Source: Vibrio sinaloensis DSM 21326 (GTDB lineage: Bacteria; Pseudomonadota; Gammaproteobacteria; Enterobacterales; Vibrionaceae). Taken from it: 64,000 nucleotides of DNA. The position numbers and the translations under genes are program-made. Position 1 is the stretch's first letter; every line of letters starts with the position of its first letter. Below are positions 46,102 to 56,774 of the stretch, in pieces. The stretch is from the NCBI RefSeq assembly GCF_000189275.1, contig NZ_AEVT01000031.1, positions 19,546 through 83,545 of the forward strand, read 5' to 3'. The notes under the pieces were generated by a model. The model made no database searches and was not told where the DNA came from. It saw nothing but the letters and a program-made list of their open reading frames with translations.

Positions 46102-46884
46102 ATGTCTATACTCAAAAAAGTATCGTTCAAATGGCGTTTCACCATGATCTCAAAGTCATATCGGTTAGTTGCATTGATTTTTTTGGCGTTTGCCACACAC
46201 GTGGCTGCGCACCACGACCGCGACAGCACCTTCCTGCACGTCTGTGGCGATGCTATTGATTGGCCCCCATACACCTATCTTGAAGACAATGACGTAAAAG
46301 GTCGGGACATAGACATTCTCAACCAGTTACTGCCGGAGCTGGGCTACAGTTTTGATATGACAATGACGTCTTGGACGCGCTGCCTAAAAGGAGCGGCGGA
46401 AGGGGATTATCACATCGCGGTGAGTGCAACCTACAAGACTGAGCGCGTTCCTCATTACTTATACACGGATTGGTATTATCAAGTAACACCTTACTATCTC
46501 TACTCAGAAGAACGGTTTCCCGAAGGACTTTCTATAAGCCAGGTACAAGAACTTGAAGCGTACAAAGTCTGTGGCATTCATGGATACAACTACAGCGACT
46601 TTATGTTATCGGATGTCCATCAATACACTGTGACCATGTTCGAATCGATCAATGAACTTAGGCAGGCACGCTGCGACGTATTTTTATCGTGGCAGGAAAT
46701 TTTGCAAGGGATCGAGTCTGTTTGGGGGGTCGAGCACGTTAGCGACGGCATTGTCGCAAAGCCCATTCCCAATATGGCAAAACACAAGTTCTATATGCTG
46801 ATCTCCAAACAGCTCCCTATCGCTAAGGAGCTGCAAGCGGAACTATCGGAAGGCCTCGTTCGATATCGGGAGTTAGAGCACTAA
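46102..46884 (+). CDS. Periplasmic family-3-type solute-binding protein, orphan
   Basis: The 260-residue protein has a hydrophobic export segment ([17 protein letters not shown]) and the binding-protein core: [51 protein letters not shown]. An alternative ATG at 46144 would give a more usual signal-peptide length; neither has a clear ribosome-binding site. Four Cys in the mature part could form disulfides. It follows hutD by 51 bp with a hairpin between, so it is probably not part of heme uptake. Confidence 0.75.
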   Translation: MSILKKVSFKWRFTMISKSYRLVALIFLAFATHVAAHHDRDSTFLHVCGDAIDWPPYTYLEDNDVKGRDIDILNQLLPELGYSFDMTMTSWTRCLKGAAEGDYHIAVSATYKTERVPHYLYTDWYYQVTPYYLYSEERFPEGLSISQVQELEAYKVCGIHGYNYSDFMLSDVHQYTVTMFESINELRQARCDVFLSWQEILQGIESVWGVEHVSDGIVAKPIPNMAKHKFYMLISKQLPIAKELQAELSEGLVRYRELEH

Positions 46885-47714
46885 AGTAATCGGCGTCTTA
46901 GGCCAGCTTTTTCCAAAATTCGAGTGGAAATTTCTTCTACGGACAACGAGCTCGTGTTGATGTAAGGAATCGCCTCACGACGAAACAACGCTTCAACGCT
47001 CGCCAACTCCGATAAACACTGTGCTGTGCTCGCGTATTCACTTCCGGCTAAGCGGTTTTCTCTGATCTCGGTCAGGCGCTCAGGGTCAATCGTCAAACCA
47101 AATAGCTTATGTCGATGGATCTCAAACTGAGGTAAGAGACGTAGACGCTTAATATCTTCTTCAATAAAAGGATAGTTCACCACTCTCAAACCAAACTGCA
47201 TCGCCATATAGAGGCTAGTTGGTGTCTTTCCGCTACGAGAAACCCCAAGCAAAATGATATCGGCTTCTTCGAGCCCTTTTAGGGTGATCCCGTCGTCATG
47301 TGCCAACGTGTATTCAATGGCGGCGATACGATCAAAATAGGTATCTGAGTCCTTACCAACACTGCGAGAGCGTTGCAGCTTTGGCTTAGGTTGCATCTGA
47401 ATATCATCCTGAACTTTCTGCACAATACTCTCTAACACATCATAACAGTGCGCGGGCGCATCAAGCAGTGTTTGACGAATCTCTGGAATGACAATAGAGA
47501 AAAACACTAAAGGTTTCAGACCATTATCACGATACGATATATCGATCTCTTTAAGTAAGTCGGCCAATTTGTCTTCACTTTCAACAAAAGGGAAGGTTTT
47601 TTCATTAGCCTGAAACGGAAACTGCCCCAGAACGACATGCCCTAAAGTCTCGCAGGTTATCGCAGTTCCATCAGAAACATAGAATACATCACGTCTTTGA
47701 ATATCAATTTGCAT
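46881..47714 (-). CDS. ppsR: PEP synthase regulatory kinase/pyrophosphorylase PpsR (PSRP)
   Basis: The 277-residue DUF299 protein has [17 protein letters not shown] at the N-terminus and P-loop [14 protein letters not shown]. It inactivates PpsA by ADP-dependent phosphorylation and reactivates it by phosphorolysis. It is divergent from ppsA across 173 bp, the standard arrangement. Confidence 0.95.
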   Translation of the reverse strand: MQIDIQRRDVFYVSDGTAITCETLGHVVLGQFPFQANEKTFPFVESEDKLADLLKEIDISYRDNGLKPLVFFSIVIPEIRQTLLDAPAHCYDVLESIVQKVQDDIQMQPKPKLQRSRSVGKDSDTYFDRIAAIEYTLAHDDGITLKGLEEADIILLGVSRSGKTPTSLYMAMQFGLRVVNYPFIEEDIKRLRLLPQFEIHRHKLFGLTIDPERLTEIRENRLAGSEYASTAQCLSELASVEALFRREAIPYINTSSLSVEEISTRILEKAGLRRRLL

Positions 47715-47887
47715 TTTTTATTTAAACTTTAAAATTCTTTTGAGTAGGATGGGCAACATAATATCGATAATAAAACCCGGCTGACAATTACGTACCCCAC
47801 AGCTTTTAAAATTTGTTCGCATTTTTTTTGAGCCAAGATGTAATCGTTTGCCTATCCCTACAAGCTGCAATGTTTCTGGAGAAAGAC

Positions 47888-50257
47888 ATGCAAAAGAACA
47901 CCCTCTGGTTCAATAGCCTATCCATGGATGATGTCGATCAGGTCGGCGGTAAAAACGCTTCCCTTGGTGAGATGGTTTCCAATCTTTCCAATGCTGGCGT
48001 TTCGGTACCGAACGGCTTTGCGACAACATCTTTTGCTTTCAATCAGTTCCTTGATTTCGAAGGCTTGGATGAGCGAATCCATCAGTTACTTGATGAATTG
48101 GACGTTGACGATGTTGAAGCGCTGCGCAAGACAGGTGCCACCATCCGTCAATGGGTTTTAGAAGCCCCCTTCCCTGCCGATTTAGAGCAGGATATACGTG
48201 AAAACTACCAAGAGTTAACTGAAGGCAACCCCGAGCTTTCTGTCGCAGTTCGTTCTTCTGCAACCGCGGAAGATCTCCCCGATGCATCATTTGCGGGTCA
48301 GCAAGAGACTTTCCTAAACGTGAAAGGTATCGACGCTGTGCTCGAAGCAACAAAGCACGTTTACGCGTCACTGTTTAATGATCGCGCGATTTCATACCGA
48401 GTACACCAAGGCTTTGACCACCGCGGCATCTCTCTGTCTGCCGGTATTCAGCGCATGGTACGCTCAGACAAGGCCTCTTCGGGCGTTATGTTCACTCTCG
48501 ACACCGAGTCAGGTTTTGACCAAGTCGTGTTCATCACCTCATCATGGGGCTTAGGTGAAATGGTGGTGCAAGGTGCGGTTAACCCCGATGAATTCTACGT
48601 TCACAAGCCAATGCTTGAAGCGGGTCAACACCCAATCGTCAAGAAAACCTTCGGCTCGAAGCAGATCAAAATGATCTATTCGAGTAATCAGGAAATCGGC
48701 AAGCAAGTAGACGTCATTGATACTTCTGTTGAAGAGCGCAACACGTTCTCGCTCGTTGACGAGGAGATCAAAGAGCTTGCTAAACAGGCGATGATCATCG
48801 AAAAGCACTACCAACGTCCTATGGACATCGAGTGGGCTAAAGATGGCATCGACGGTAAGCTTTACATCGTTCAAGCCCGCCCAGAGACCGTATGCTCTCA
48901 AAGCGAGCAAAACGTGATTGAGCGTTACGAGCTAAGCAACAAAGCAGACGTCTTGGTGGAAGGTCGTGCGATTGGCCAGCGTATCGGTAAAGGCCCAGTG
49001 CGTTTGGTTGAGTCACTCGATCAAATGTCATTGGTGCAAGACGGCGATGTGCTGGTGACAGACATGACTGACCCGGATTGGGAGCCAGTGATGAAGAAAG
49101 CGTCTGCCATTGTCACTAACCGAGGTGGTCGTACTTGCCACGCGGCAATCATCGCTCGTGAGCTTGGTATTCCTGCAATCGTCGGTTGTGGTGATGCCAC
49201 CAGCAAGCTAACAGACGGTCAGACGGTGACCGTATCCTGCTCTGAGGGTGAAACTGGCTACGTTTACCAAGGTGACCTGAACTTTGAAGTGAAACGTTCT
49301 TCTGTCGATGAGCTGCCACTGCTACCGACAAAAGTGATGATGAACGTGGGTAACCCAGACCGTGCATTTGATTTTGCCCAAATTCCAAATGAAGGTGTCG
49401 GTCTTGCGCGTCTTGAATTCATCATCAACAAGATGATTGGTATTCACCCGAAAGCGTTGCTGAACTTCGATGCGCAAAGCGATGAGCTAAAAGCAGAGAT
49501 CACTGAGCGTATCCGTGGCTACAAAGATCCAATCGATTTCTACGTGAGTAAGCTAACCGAAGGTATTGCGACCATCGCGTCAGCATTCTGGCCAAAACGC
49601 GTGATCGTTCGAATGTCAGACTTTAAGTCGAACGAATACAGCAACTTGGTTGGTGGTAAAGGTTACGAACCGCATGAGGAGAACCCAATGCTTGGCTTCC
49701 GTGGTGCGTCTCGCTACATTTCTCCCGTGTTTGAAGACTGTTTCGAGCTAGAAACCCAAGCGATCAAACGCGTTCGTAACGAGATGGGTCTGAAGAACGT
49801 TGAAATCATGATCCCATTCGTACGTACACCAAGCGAAGCGGCATCGGTTATCGACCTACTGGCTAAGTTCGACCTACGCCGCGGCGACCAAGGTCTGAAA
49901 GTCATCATGATGTGTGAGCTGCCATCGAATGCGGTACTTGCTGATGAATTCTTGAAGTACTTTGATGGTTTCTCGATTGGCTCAAACGATATGACTCAGT
50001 TAACTCTGGGACTCGATCGTGATTCTGGCGACGTTGCTCACCTATTCGATGAGCGTAACCCAGCCGTGAAAGCCATGCTGCAAATGGCCATCGATGCGGC
50101 AACCAAAGCGGGCAAATACGTTGGTATCTGTGGTCAAGGGCCATCGGATCATGACGATTTAGCACAATGGTTGATGGATCAAGGCATTAGTTCTGTTTCT
50201 CTCAATCCAGATACGGTTATCGATACTTGGCTGAAGCTGGGTAAAGTAAACCAATAG
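47888..50257 (+). CDS. ppsA: Phosphoenolpyruvate synthase
   Basis: The 789-residue protein has an ATP-grasp N-terminal part ([29 protein letters not shown]), the swivelling domain with the catalytic His ([13 protein letters not shown]) and the C-terminal PEP barrel ([30 protein letters not shown]). The frame extends to 47813, but GGAGAAAG before the ATG at 47888 sets the start. It makes PEP from pyruvate and ATP for gluconeogenesis. Confidence 0.97.
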   Translation: MQKNTLWFNSLSMDDVDQVGGKNASLGEMVSNLSNAGVSVPNGFATTSFAFNQFLDFEGLDERIHQLLDELDVDDVEALRKTGATIRQWVLEAPFPADLEQDIRENYQELTEGNPELSVAVRSSATAEDLPDASFAGQQETFLNVKGIDAVLEATKHVYASLFNDRAISYRVHQGFDHRGISLSAGIQRMVRSDKASSGVMFTLDTESGFDQVVFITSSWGLGEMVVQGAVNPDEFYVHKPMLEAGQHPIVKKTFGSKQIKMIYSSNQEIGKQVDVIDTSVEERNTFSLVDEEIKELAKQAMIIEKHYQRPMDIEWAKDGIDGKLYIVQARPETVCSQSEQNVIERYELSNKADVLVEGRAIGQRIGKGPVRLVESLDQMSLVQDGDVLVTDMTDPDWEPVMKKASAIVTNRGGRTCHAAIIARELGIPAIVGCGDATSKLTDGQTVTVSCSEGETGYVYQGDLNFEVKRSSVDELPLLPTKVMMNVGNPDRAFDFAQIPNEGVGLARLEFIINKMIGIHPKALLNFDAQSDELKAEITERIRGYKDPIDFYVSKLTEGIATIASAFWPKRVIVRMSDFKSNEYSNLVGGKGYEPHEENPMLGFRGASRYISPVFEDCFELETQAIKRVRNEMGLKNVEIMIPFVRTPSEAASVIDLLAKFDLRRGDQGLKVIMMCELPSNAVLADEFLKYFDGFSIGSNDMTQLTLGLDRDSGDVAHLFDERNPAVKAMLQMAIDAATKAGKYVGICGQGPSDHDDLAQWLMDQGISSVSLNPDTVIDTWLKLGKVNQ

Positions 50258-50271
50258 CAGTTAAAGGTAAC

Positions 50272-50297
50272 AAAGGCGGCTAATATAGCCGCCTTTT
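50272..50297. terminator. Bidirectional terminator between ppsA and ompW
   Basis: AAAGGCGGC-TAATATA-GCCGCCTTT with T after and A before serves both convergent genes. Confidence 0.88.
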
Positions 50298-50313
50298 TCA
50301 TGTTCAATGAAGA

Positions 50314-50961
50314 CTAGAACTTGTAACCACCACTTATCATAAATACCCATGGGTCGATACTAACGTCAGCAGATTGTGCCCCCGCGACGTTATGTTCAAA
50401 TTTAGCTTTAGTATCGATATCTGCATACCAAACTGAACCATTGACGAACCAATCTTCATTAATCATGTAGTCCACACCTAGGTTAGCCGCTAAGCCCCAA
50501 GAGTTTTCTAGATCCAAATCGCTAAGTCCTGCATTTTTAGCCTCACTGTTAAAGCCTTCATCAAAGAACATCGTGTAGTTTAAGCCGACACCAACATAGG
50601 GTCTTAGCTCACTTTCTGCCTGGCCAAAATAGTATTGCAACATGAAAGTTGGTGGTAAGTGTTTAGTTTCTGCAATTGTACCTAGGTCAGAGAGGTCAGT
50701 TGAAATTTTATGTGAGAAAGGCGTGGCCGCCAAAACCTCGAAGCTGATGTTGTCAGTAATCATATAACCAACAGTCAAACCGATTTGCGTATTTGAGTTG
50801 ACCTCAAGTTCTTCGTCACTACCTAAGATTTTGTCACTGCTGTCATTTGGGACCACAGATGCGAGGCCTGCTCGGACAATAATATCGCCTTCTTTATGTG
50901 CAAAGGCATTTGCTGAAGCGAACGTGGCAAGGACGGCAAGGGTACAGAGTGTTTTTTTCAT
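50314..50961 (-). CDS. ompW: Outer-membrane protein OmpW
   Basis: The 215-residue protein has a signal peptide (LAVLATFASANAFA-HKEG), the IIVRAGLASVVPND start of the mature eight-stranded barrel, PPTFMLQYYF and a C-terminal SGGYKF ending in Phe, the outer-membrane sorting signal. OmpW forms a small hydrophobic channel. An FNR box about 100 bp upstream suggests oxygen-responsive control, as in E. coli. Confidence 0.93.
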   Translation of the reverse strand: MKKTLCTLAVLATFASANAFAHKEGDIIVRAGLASVVPNDSSDKILGSDEELEVNSNTQIGLTVGYMITDNISFEVLAATPFSHKISTDLSDLGTIAETKHLPPTFMLQYYFGQAESELRPYVGVGLNYTMFFDEGFNSEAKNAGLSDLDLENSWGLAANLGVDYMINEDWFVNGSVWYADIDTKAKFEHNVAGAQSADVSIDPWVFMISGGYKF

Positions 50962-51056
50962 TATAATTTCCTTTTGTGTAGGGCTTCGTTTTATTAACGA
51001 TGAGTAAGTCGCTTATTATTTTTGCGAGCAAGTTAGCACAAAATAACCTTACACTT

Positions 51057-51070
51057 TTGATGGAAATCAA
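51057..51070. promoter_or_regulatory. FNR box upstream of ompW
   Basis: TTGAT-GGAA-ATCAA is a perfect match to the FNR consensus, 96 bp upstream of the ompW start codon, within the spacer between ompW and the M23 peptidase gene. Confidence 0.75.
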
Positions 51071-51180
51071 TTTATAAAAATCTGCTCATTTGTCCTGATA
51101 TTAATATGGAATTGGTCACTTATATATGAAATCTGTATGGCATACTTGTAATGCAAATACTGCGTGCATCACAGACAAAA

Positions 51181-51200
51181 AAAGCTCCCAAAGGAGCTTT
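51181..51200 (-). terminator. Terminator of the M23 peptidase gene
   Basis: AAAGCTCC-CAAA-GGAGCTTT, with a T-run on the minus-strand transcript (complement of 51174-51180 region), lies 25 bp after the stop codon. Confidence 0.82.
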
Positions 51201-51225
51201 TTATTATTGGTTGTTAGCCAGATCA

Positions 51226-52533
51226 TTATCCAGTCGATTTAGAATTCGCTTGATTCGCGAGTTTCATTTCTTGCTTTTTCAACATCGCATCAAATTCATC
51301 ACGACGTTGTTTAAACGCAGCCATCTCTTTCTTAGGCACTGAATTAGCCATTGGAATATTGGCTTTCATCGCGTTAACGGCACGACCTCTATCCAACAAT
51401 TCATAGTGGATATGTGGGCCAGTTACTCGTCCAGTAGCGCCAGATAAACCGATACGCTGACCACGCGACACTTTCTGACCTTTACGTACCAAAATCTTAC
51501 TTAGGTGCAAGTAACGTGTTTTATAACGGCTGCTGTGCTGCACAACCACATAATTTCCTGCATAAGGGTGCTTGCGAGTCATGATGACAACGCCATCCCC
51601 CGTTGAAACAATTGGCGTTCCTGTTGGAACCGCCCAGTCTGTACCGTTGTGTGGAGACACACGACCAGTGACTGGATGCTTGCGATTCGGGTTGAAGTGC
51701 GAGCTCAAACGATACTTTCCATTCACAGGCTTACGCTGGAATGCTCTTTGCAGACTGTTACCATCGTGATCATAATATTGGCCATCTGTATGCAAATAAG
51801 CTGTGATCTCACGGCCCCGATTGACAATCCTAATGGCCTGAAGCTCGCGATTACCTGTCAATACGCCATCGACATGCTGTCGAGACTGAACCACTTCAAA
51901 CTTGTCTCCCGCTCGGAGATCACGCGAAAAGTTAATTTTGTCTTTGAGCAAGCGAACGATTTGATTGATTTCATTCGTGCTTAAGCCAAGAGCATGTACA
52001 GATTTTGAGAAACTGCCACGCACATCTCCGACCAAAGCAAACGAGCTCCATTCACCCGGAAGCTTCACATCTTCAAAACTGTAGCTACCATCATCTAGGC
52101 GAGAATATACCGCGCGCTCTACCAGACTAAACTCGAGTTCCATTTTTTGTAGATCCCCGGTCGTTTCATTGCGCCAAAAACGTAATGTATTTCCAGGTTT
52201 CAAACTGTCCAGCGCCAAGTAGTTCAAGTCAGTCGACATGACGCTCATTAATTCACTGTAACCAAAGCCTAATTGCTCAAAGATACTACTTAAATTATCT
52301 CCACGTTTAATTACGTATTCATAATTTGGGTAATTTATCTCTTCTTGCTCACTTTGGAGAATATTGGAAACGATCTTAGTTTCGGGAATAGAGAGTTCGA
52401 TAGTACGCGTCAATGAAGTGCTGCTATTAACGGAAGATAAAGCGACCGCCGCCAGAATCGGCAGGCTAAGTAGCGTCCATTTTTTACCTTTTGAAAGCTC
52501 ATTTAGGCGCGTATTAATCTTTTTCGCACTCAC
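51226..52533 (-). CDS. M23 murein DD-endopeptidase (MepM/ShyA-like)
   Basis: The 435-residue protein has an N-terminal membrane anchor (about residues 17-35), then a LysM/OapA-like region (VIKRGDNLSSIFEQLGFGYSE) and a C-terminal M23 domain with zinc ligands in HNGTDWAVP and GPHIHYELL. It cleaves cross-links in peptidoglycan to allow wall growth. It may correspond to Vibrio ShyA, but I cannot separate that from its paralogues. Confidence 0.92.
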   Translation of the reverse strand: MSAKKINTRLNELSKGKKWTLLSLPILAAVALSSVNSSTSLTRTIELSIPETKIVSNILQSEQEEINYPNYEYVIKRGDNLSSIFEQLGFGYSELMSVMSTDLNYLALDSLKPGNTLRFWRNETTGDLQKMELEFSLVERAVYSRLDDGSYSFEDVKLPGEWSSFALVGDVRGSFSKSVHALGLSTNEINQIVRLLKDKINFSRDLRAGDKFEVVQSRQHVDGVLTGNRELQAIRIVNRGREITAYLHTDGQYYDHDGNSLQRAFQRKPVNGKYRLSSHFNPNRKHPVTGRVSPHNGTDWAVPTGTPIVSTGDGVVIMTRKHPYAGNYVVVQHSSRYKTRYLHLSKILVRKGQKVSRGQRIGLSGATGRVTGPHIHYELLDRGRAVNAMKANIPMANSVPKKEMAAFKQRRDEFDAMLKKQEMKLANQANSKSTG

Positions 52534-52668
52534 AGCTTTACCCTTTCGTACTTAATCAAAGCGCTTAGGGTACGAATTTCTGTTAAATTTGTCACCCCCC
52601 CAATTTGTCAAAGTTCGATCAAAAAAGGACACTAAGTTGTGCCCTTTATTCACTTAAGTTCAGATTGG

Positions 52669-52968
52669 TTATGAATGAGTAGTAATTAAGCCATTGTCTT
52701 CACCAAATCCATTCGGTTTGAACTGATCGGCATGAGGATCGTTCACCCACTTCTCGTTATCAACCAAGTAACGAAACTCAAACTCGCTTCCCTTAGGAAG
52801 TCGGGTTTTGAACTTGTATGATTTTGACTTAACGACTTTTTTCATTTCAGTCGGTTGCCAATCTAAGAAATCAGCAACGATAGCGGCCGATTTGCCCACT
52901 TCTGATGCTGGTAATTCAAAGGTCACTTCTACTTCATCCTTGGTTTTAAAATAGCGCTTATTGATCAT
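52669..52968 (-). CDS. Stand-alone CBM48/isoamylase-N-like glycogen-binding domain protein
   Basis: The 99-residue protein consists only of an early-set carbohydrate-binding domain: ADFLDWQPTEMKK, then FEFRYLVDNEKWVNDPHADQF, the glycogen-binding pattern seen in AMPK-beta and branching enzymes. The ATG at 52968 follows GGGAGTG; the extension to 52998 has no such site. No catalytic domain is attached and no glycogen gene is adjacent, so it may act as an adaptor. Confidence 0.82.
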   Translation of the reverse strand: MINKRYFKTKDEVEVTFELPASEVGKSAAIVADFLDWQPTEMKKVVKSKSYKFKTRLPKGSEFEFRYLVDNEKWVNDPHADQFKPNGFGEDNGLITTHS

Positions 52969-53053
52969 CTTCACTCCCTTTAACAACAAACAATACAAAT
53001 AAAAAGGCTATTTCAAACAATAAGCAACCTTGGTCATATTTACAACTTGATTT

Positions 53054-53671
53054 TTAATTAATCAACTTTAATTGAGCTGAAGCAAGAATCTTAAAGCGCA
53101 TAACCTGCTGTTCACTAGGCGTTTCACTCATCGATTGATCGTCACCATGACGGCGATACTCAACGCGAAGCTCGTCTTCATGTTTCTCAATTTTATCCAG
53201 CTGCACACGATCTCCCAACAGTTCACTCTGTTTCAACACCATGCGTTTCAACCCTAGGTCATAATAAAAACGAGCAACGTAATAAAAGACGCCACTGCCT
53301 TGATTCGATATCGCTAAGGTAGAGACATAATCTGTTGCTGAGATCTGAGTTATCCATTGAGTATCAATAAACACTTTTCCACGCTCAGCCCCAGCGTCGT
53401 AATTTCCTGAAGCGAGCTTAGTTTCCGGATCGAACTCATTAATGAAACTGAACGCTTGGACTTCTGGCACTTCAACCGTCCATGGATTTGGCGTTGAAAG
53501 ACCAAAGACTTGCTCAATGATTGGATCTGATTTTTGTTGCTGGCTGGGAAATTTCGCGAGTATCTCTTCGTCATTTAAGCTAAAGCGATAAACGCCAGCC
53601 ACTGCGACCACAATAAGCATCACAATAGGAATCAATAAGATAAGGGGAATAGGTAACAAACGCTTTTTCAT
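53054..53671 (-). CDS. Membrane-anchored protein of unknown function
   Basis: The 205-residue protein has a Lys/Arg-led N-terminal helix (LLPIPLILLIPIVMLIVVAVA) that should anchor it in the inner membrane, leaving a periplasmic domain rich in beta segments (GVFYYVARFYYDLGLKRMVL). No motif is recognised. It is monocistronic, 55 bp downstream... of nothing closer than the CBM48 gene's promoter region, so function stays open. Confidence 0.65.
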   Translation of the reverse strand: MKKRLLPIPLILLIPIVMLIVVAVAGVYRFSLNDEEILAKFPSQQQKSDPIIEQVFGLSTPNPWTVEVPEVQAFSFINEFDPETKLASGNYDAGAERGKVFIDTQWITQISATDYVSTLAISNQGSGVFYYVARFYYDLGLKRMVLKQSELLGDRVQLDKIEKHEDELRVEYRRHGDDQSMSETPSEQQVMRFKILASAQLKLIN

Positions 53672-53795
53672 TATATTCTCATCAGTATATTGGAGTGACC
53701 CAACTCAGATTACTCTTGGTTATAGTTGCTCATTCTACCTTACTCAACTACAAATAGTCACAGAGCCTTATAGATAGAAACAACACGGAAACAGA

Positions 53796-54203
53796 ATGAA
53801 TCAAAAAAAAGTTAAGCGCTACGCAGAGTGCAGTTGTGGTCAAGTCTCTTTAGCCTGTAGTGGTGAGCCTGAGCGTACCTCTATTTGTCATTGCTTTGAG
53901 TGCCAAAAACGAACCGGCAGCGTGTTTGGAGTGCAAGCTCGCTTCGATAAACAGCAAGTTAAGGTCGTGGGTGAGGTAACAACCTATACGCGAGTTGCCG
54001 ATTCGGGCAACCACGTCACCTATCAATTCTGTCCTCAATGTGGCTCGACCGTCTCTTTGTCCCTCTCTGCCCTCCCTGAAGTCATCGTTATCCCGGTGGG
54101 TATCTTTAATCAACATGATCTTCCCACTCCCAGTTTTTCTGTTTACGAGGAGCGACAGCACCAGTGGGTAAAATTTGATTGCCAACTCGAGCATTACCAC
54201 TAA
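53796..54203 (+). CDS. GFA/CENP-V-family zinc protein
   Basis: The 135-residue protein has the Cys pattern of glutathione-dependent formaldehyde-activating-enzyme-like proteins: ECSCGQVSLACSGEP, CHCFECQKRTGSVFG and FCPQCGSTVS. It binds zinc. Most such proteins have unproven activity, so the enzyme name should not be taken literally. Confidence 0.9.
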   Translation: MNQKKVKRYAECSCGQVSLACSGEPERTSICHCFECQKRTGSVFGVQARFDKQQVKVVGEVTTYTRVADSGNHVTYQFCPQCGSTVSLSLSALPEVIVIPVGIFNQHDLPTPSFSVYEERQHQWVKFDCQLEHYH

Positions 54204-54304
54204 TTTAAATTTGATTTGCTCCTGATCAAATCAGCAGGTGGGATTCTCCTGTCTCTCTATCACGACTAGCTTTATAATTCGCCCAGACTCTACAGGAGCA
54301 GAAC

Positions 54305-54988
54305 GTGATTACTCGGTTACCAAAATGGGTAGAATATGGAGCTTTTCTACTCGCACTACTTGCAGGTGTAGTGAACGCAATTGGATTGCTCGGTTTTCAG
54401 CATCAGGCGGTTTCGCACATATCAGGCACCGTCACACTGCTTGGCGCAAGTGCACTTAACTTCACCAGCCAAACTTTTCACTTACTTATGGTACTGATTA
54501 GCTTCTTACTCGGCGCTATTCTTAGTGGAATTTTTATCGAAAATACAGCATTAAAGCTCGGTCGCCGCTATGGTGTTGCACTTTGTATAGAAAGTGGGTT
54601 GCTTCTGATTGCCTATTTTTTGTTACAAGACGGCCATCTTACCGGTCAATACTTTGCGTCTGCAGCTTGTGGGTTGCAAAACGCTATGATCACGACTTTC
54701 AGCGGTGCGGTCGTACGAACCACGCACATGACAGGCATCATCACGGATCTTGGTCTCATGATCGGCGCTCGTTTACGTGGGGAATACTTTGACTACCGCA
54801 AGGCAAAACTATTCCTTTTTATCTTCTCTGGTTTTTTGCTTGGTGGTATCAGCGGAGCCAAGCTGTTCGATCTGTATGCTTTATCTGCATTGCTGGCGCC
54901 AATTGGGCTCGCAATCGTTCTTGCTATTGGATATTGGCTCTATTTATACAAGCACAGCCGCCACACACCTGTTCAAGATCACAAATAA
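54305..54988 (+). CDS. DUF1275 (YoaK-like) membrane protein
   Basis: The 227-residue protein has six to seven hydrophobic segments and the family elements AGVVNAIGLLGFQHQAVSHISGT, split around residues 20-40, CGLQNAMITTFSGAVVRTTHMTG and ITDLGLMIG. The start is GTG with AGGAG seven bases upstream. Molecular role unknown; found widely in bacteria. Confidence 0.9.
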   Translation: MITRLPKWVEYGAFLLALLAGVVNAIGLLGFQHQAVSHISGTVTLLGASALNFTSQTFHLLMVLISFLLGAILSGIFIENTALKLGRRYGVALCIESGLLLIAYFLLQDGHLTGQYFASAACGLQNAMITTFSGAVVRTTHMTGIITDLGLMIGARLRGEYFDYRKAKLFLFIFSGFLLGGISGAKLFDLYALSALLAPIGLAIVLAIGYWLYLYKHSRHTPVQDHK

Positions 54989-55210
54989 CAGAAAACCCCA
55001 ATAAACTTAACAATTACACTACAGTTATCTATTATCATTTCTAACCACAACACTTAACAGTGAATATTTAGCGATATTTAATGAATAGTATTGCAAGAAA
55101 ATTGGAAAGGGGTTAATCTCTCGCTCAATTGACCGAATATGGATGTTTAGTGAATATATATGCCATCTGGATTGGCTATACTATTGACTAGTAGTAACTC
55201 GAGAAATGTA

Positions 55211-56581
55211 ATGTCTAATAACACCGAATCTATGACCACGCCTAAGACCAAAGGCAATTTTTGGATGTTTTTCATCCCTTCCCTACTGGGTTTATTCCTA
55301 TTTATGGCGCCAATCAGCTACCAAGGTGATATCACCATTCCAGTTGCTGTACTGGCCAAAAGCATTCAAGCGCTATTTGGCGATTATCTGGTCGGTACAA
55401 TTACGACAATTATCGCGTTTATGGCCGTAGCATCTGTGCTATGTCGCATAAAGATGCCTGCATTCATTGCTAACAATGACTTTTTGAAAGGACTATTCAG
55501 CCCTTCTCCACTTTGGTTAGCCGTGCGTGTAATTGGTGGTCTAGCAGTCGCCATGACTTACTTCCAGTTTGGCCCAAAAGCAATCTGGGAAGAAAACACT
55601 GGTGGTCTTGTACTCGAGGGCCTGCTACCAACCCTATTCTCAGTGTTTATTTTTGCTGGTTTATTGTTACCTTTACTGCTTAACTTTGGCCTGCTTGAAC
55701 TGTTTGGTACCTTGCTAAGCAAAATCATGCGCCCTGTTTTCAATCTGCCTGGCCGCAGTGCTATTGACTGTATGGCATCATGGTTAGGTGATGGCTCGGT
55801 CGGTATTTTGCTAACCAGCAAGCAATACGAAAATAAATTTTACACTCAGCGTGAAGCAGCCGTCGTCGGTACCACTTTCTCAGCGGTCTCCATTACCTTT
55901 AGTCTGGTCGTGATCGCGCAAGTCGAGCTTGAACACCTATTTTTGCCTTTTTACGGCGCGATCTGTTTAGCGGGTATCGTTGCAGCTGTCATTATTCCTC
56001 GTTTACCGCCATTAAGCCGCAAAAAAGATACCTTCATCGACGGTAGTAAGCCGGCTGAAGATGCTGATGCCATCCCTGCAGGCCACTCAACCTTCTCATG
56101 GGGTATGGAACTGGCACTGAATAAGTCAAGCCAAGTGACCTCTATCAAATCAGTATTTGGTGAAGGTGTACGTAATGCGGTTGATATGGTGTTCGGCGTT
56201 CTGCCTGTCGTCATGGGGCTAGGGACTATCGCTCTTGTGATTGCGGAATACACGTCTGTGTTCGCGATTTTGGGCCAACCATTTATCCCATTTTTAGAAC
56301 TGCTGAACATTCCAGAGGCAGCGGCAGCATCAGAAACGATCGTGGTAGGTTTTGCGGATATGTTCATTCCAGCGATTCTTGCCGCCTCTATTGATAATGA
56401 GATGACACGTTTCGTTATCGCTGCAATGTCGGTAACTCAGTTGATTTACATGTCAGAAGTTGGCGCACTGCTTCTTGGTAGTAAGATTCCAGTAAATATC
56501 TTCGAGCTATTCGCCATATTTATCCTGCGAACTCTGATCACATTACCTGTAATAGCTGGTGTTGCACACCTGATTTTTTAA
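55211..56581 (+). CDS. YjiH-family nucleoside-recognition (gate) domain membrane protein
   Basis: The protein has 456 residues from the ATG at 55211 (MSNNTESMTTPKTKGNFW); the frame opens at 55160. About ten membrane segments, two gate-domain regions (NLPGRSAIDCMASWLGDGSVG and ETIVVGFADMFIPAILAAS) and the SEVGALLLGSKIP tail match YjiH transporters. The substrate is not established. Confidence 0.87.
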   Translation: MSNNTESMTTPKTKGNFWMFFIPSLLGLFLFMAPISYQGDITIPVAVLAKSIQALFGDYLVGTITTIIAFMAVASVLCRIKMPAFIANNDFLKGLFSPSPLWLAVRVIGGLAVAMTYFQFGPKAIWEENTGGLVLEGLLPTLFSVFIFAGLLLPLLLNFGLLELFGTLLSKIMRPVFNLPGRSAIDCMASWLGDGSVGILLTSKQYENKFYTQREAAVVGTTFSAVSITFSLVVIAQVELEHLFLPFYGAICLAGIVAAVIIPRLPPLSRKKDTFIDGSKPAEDADAIPAGHSTFSWGMELALNKSSQVTSIKSVFGEGVRNAVDMVFGVLPVVMGLGTIALVIAEYTSVFAILGQPFIPFLELLNIPEAAAASETIVVGFADMFIPAILAASIDNEMTRFVIAAMSVTQLIYMSEVGALLLGSKIPVNIFELFAIFILRTLITLPVIAGVAHLIF

Positions 56582-56601
56582 GCTCAAGCGCATAATTATT
56601 G

Positions 56602-56624
56602 AAGCCCCTTTTTGGGGCTTTTTT
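56602..56624 (+). terminator. Intrinsic terminator after yjiH-like gene
   Basis: AAGCCCC-TTTTT-GGGGCTT followed by TTTT, 20 bp after the stop codon. Confidence 0.9.
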
Positions 56625-56774
56625 GATCGCCAACCATATCAGTATTTAAGCCTTTCGTTCATAAGCGCTCACTTTCCCCAATCAACGACAAAAAGCAAGC
56701 CACTTACTATTAACTCGACTTATACTTAGTGATATAAATATTATTTGTTTAAGGACATCTCACCCGGAGGGACT

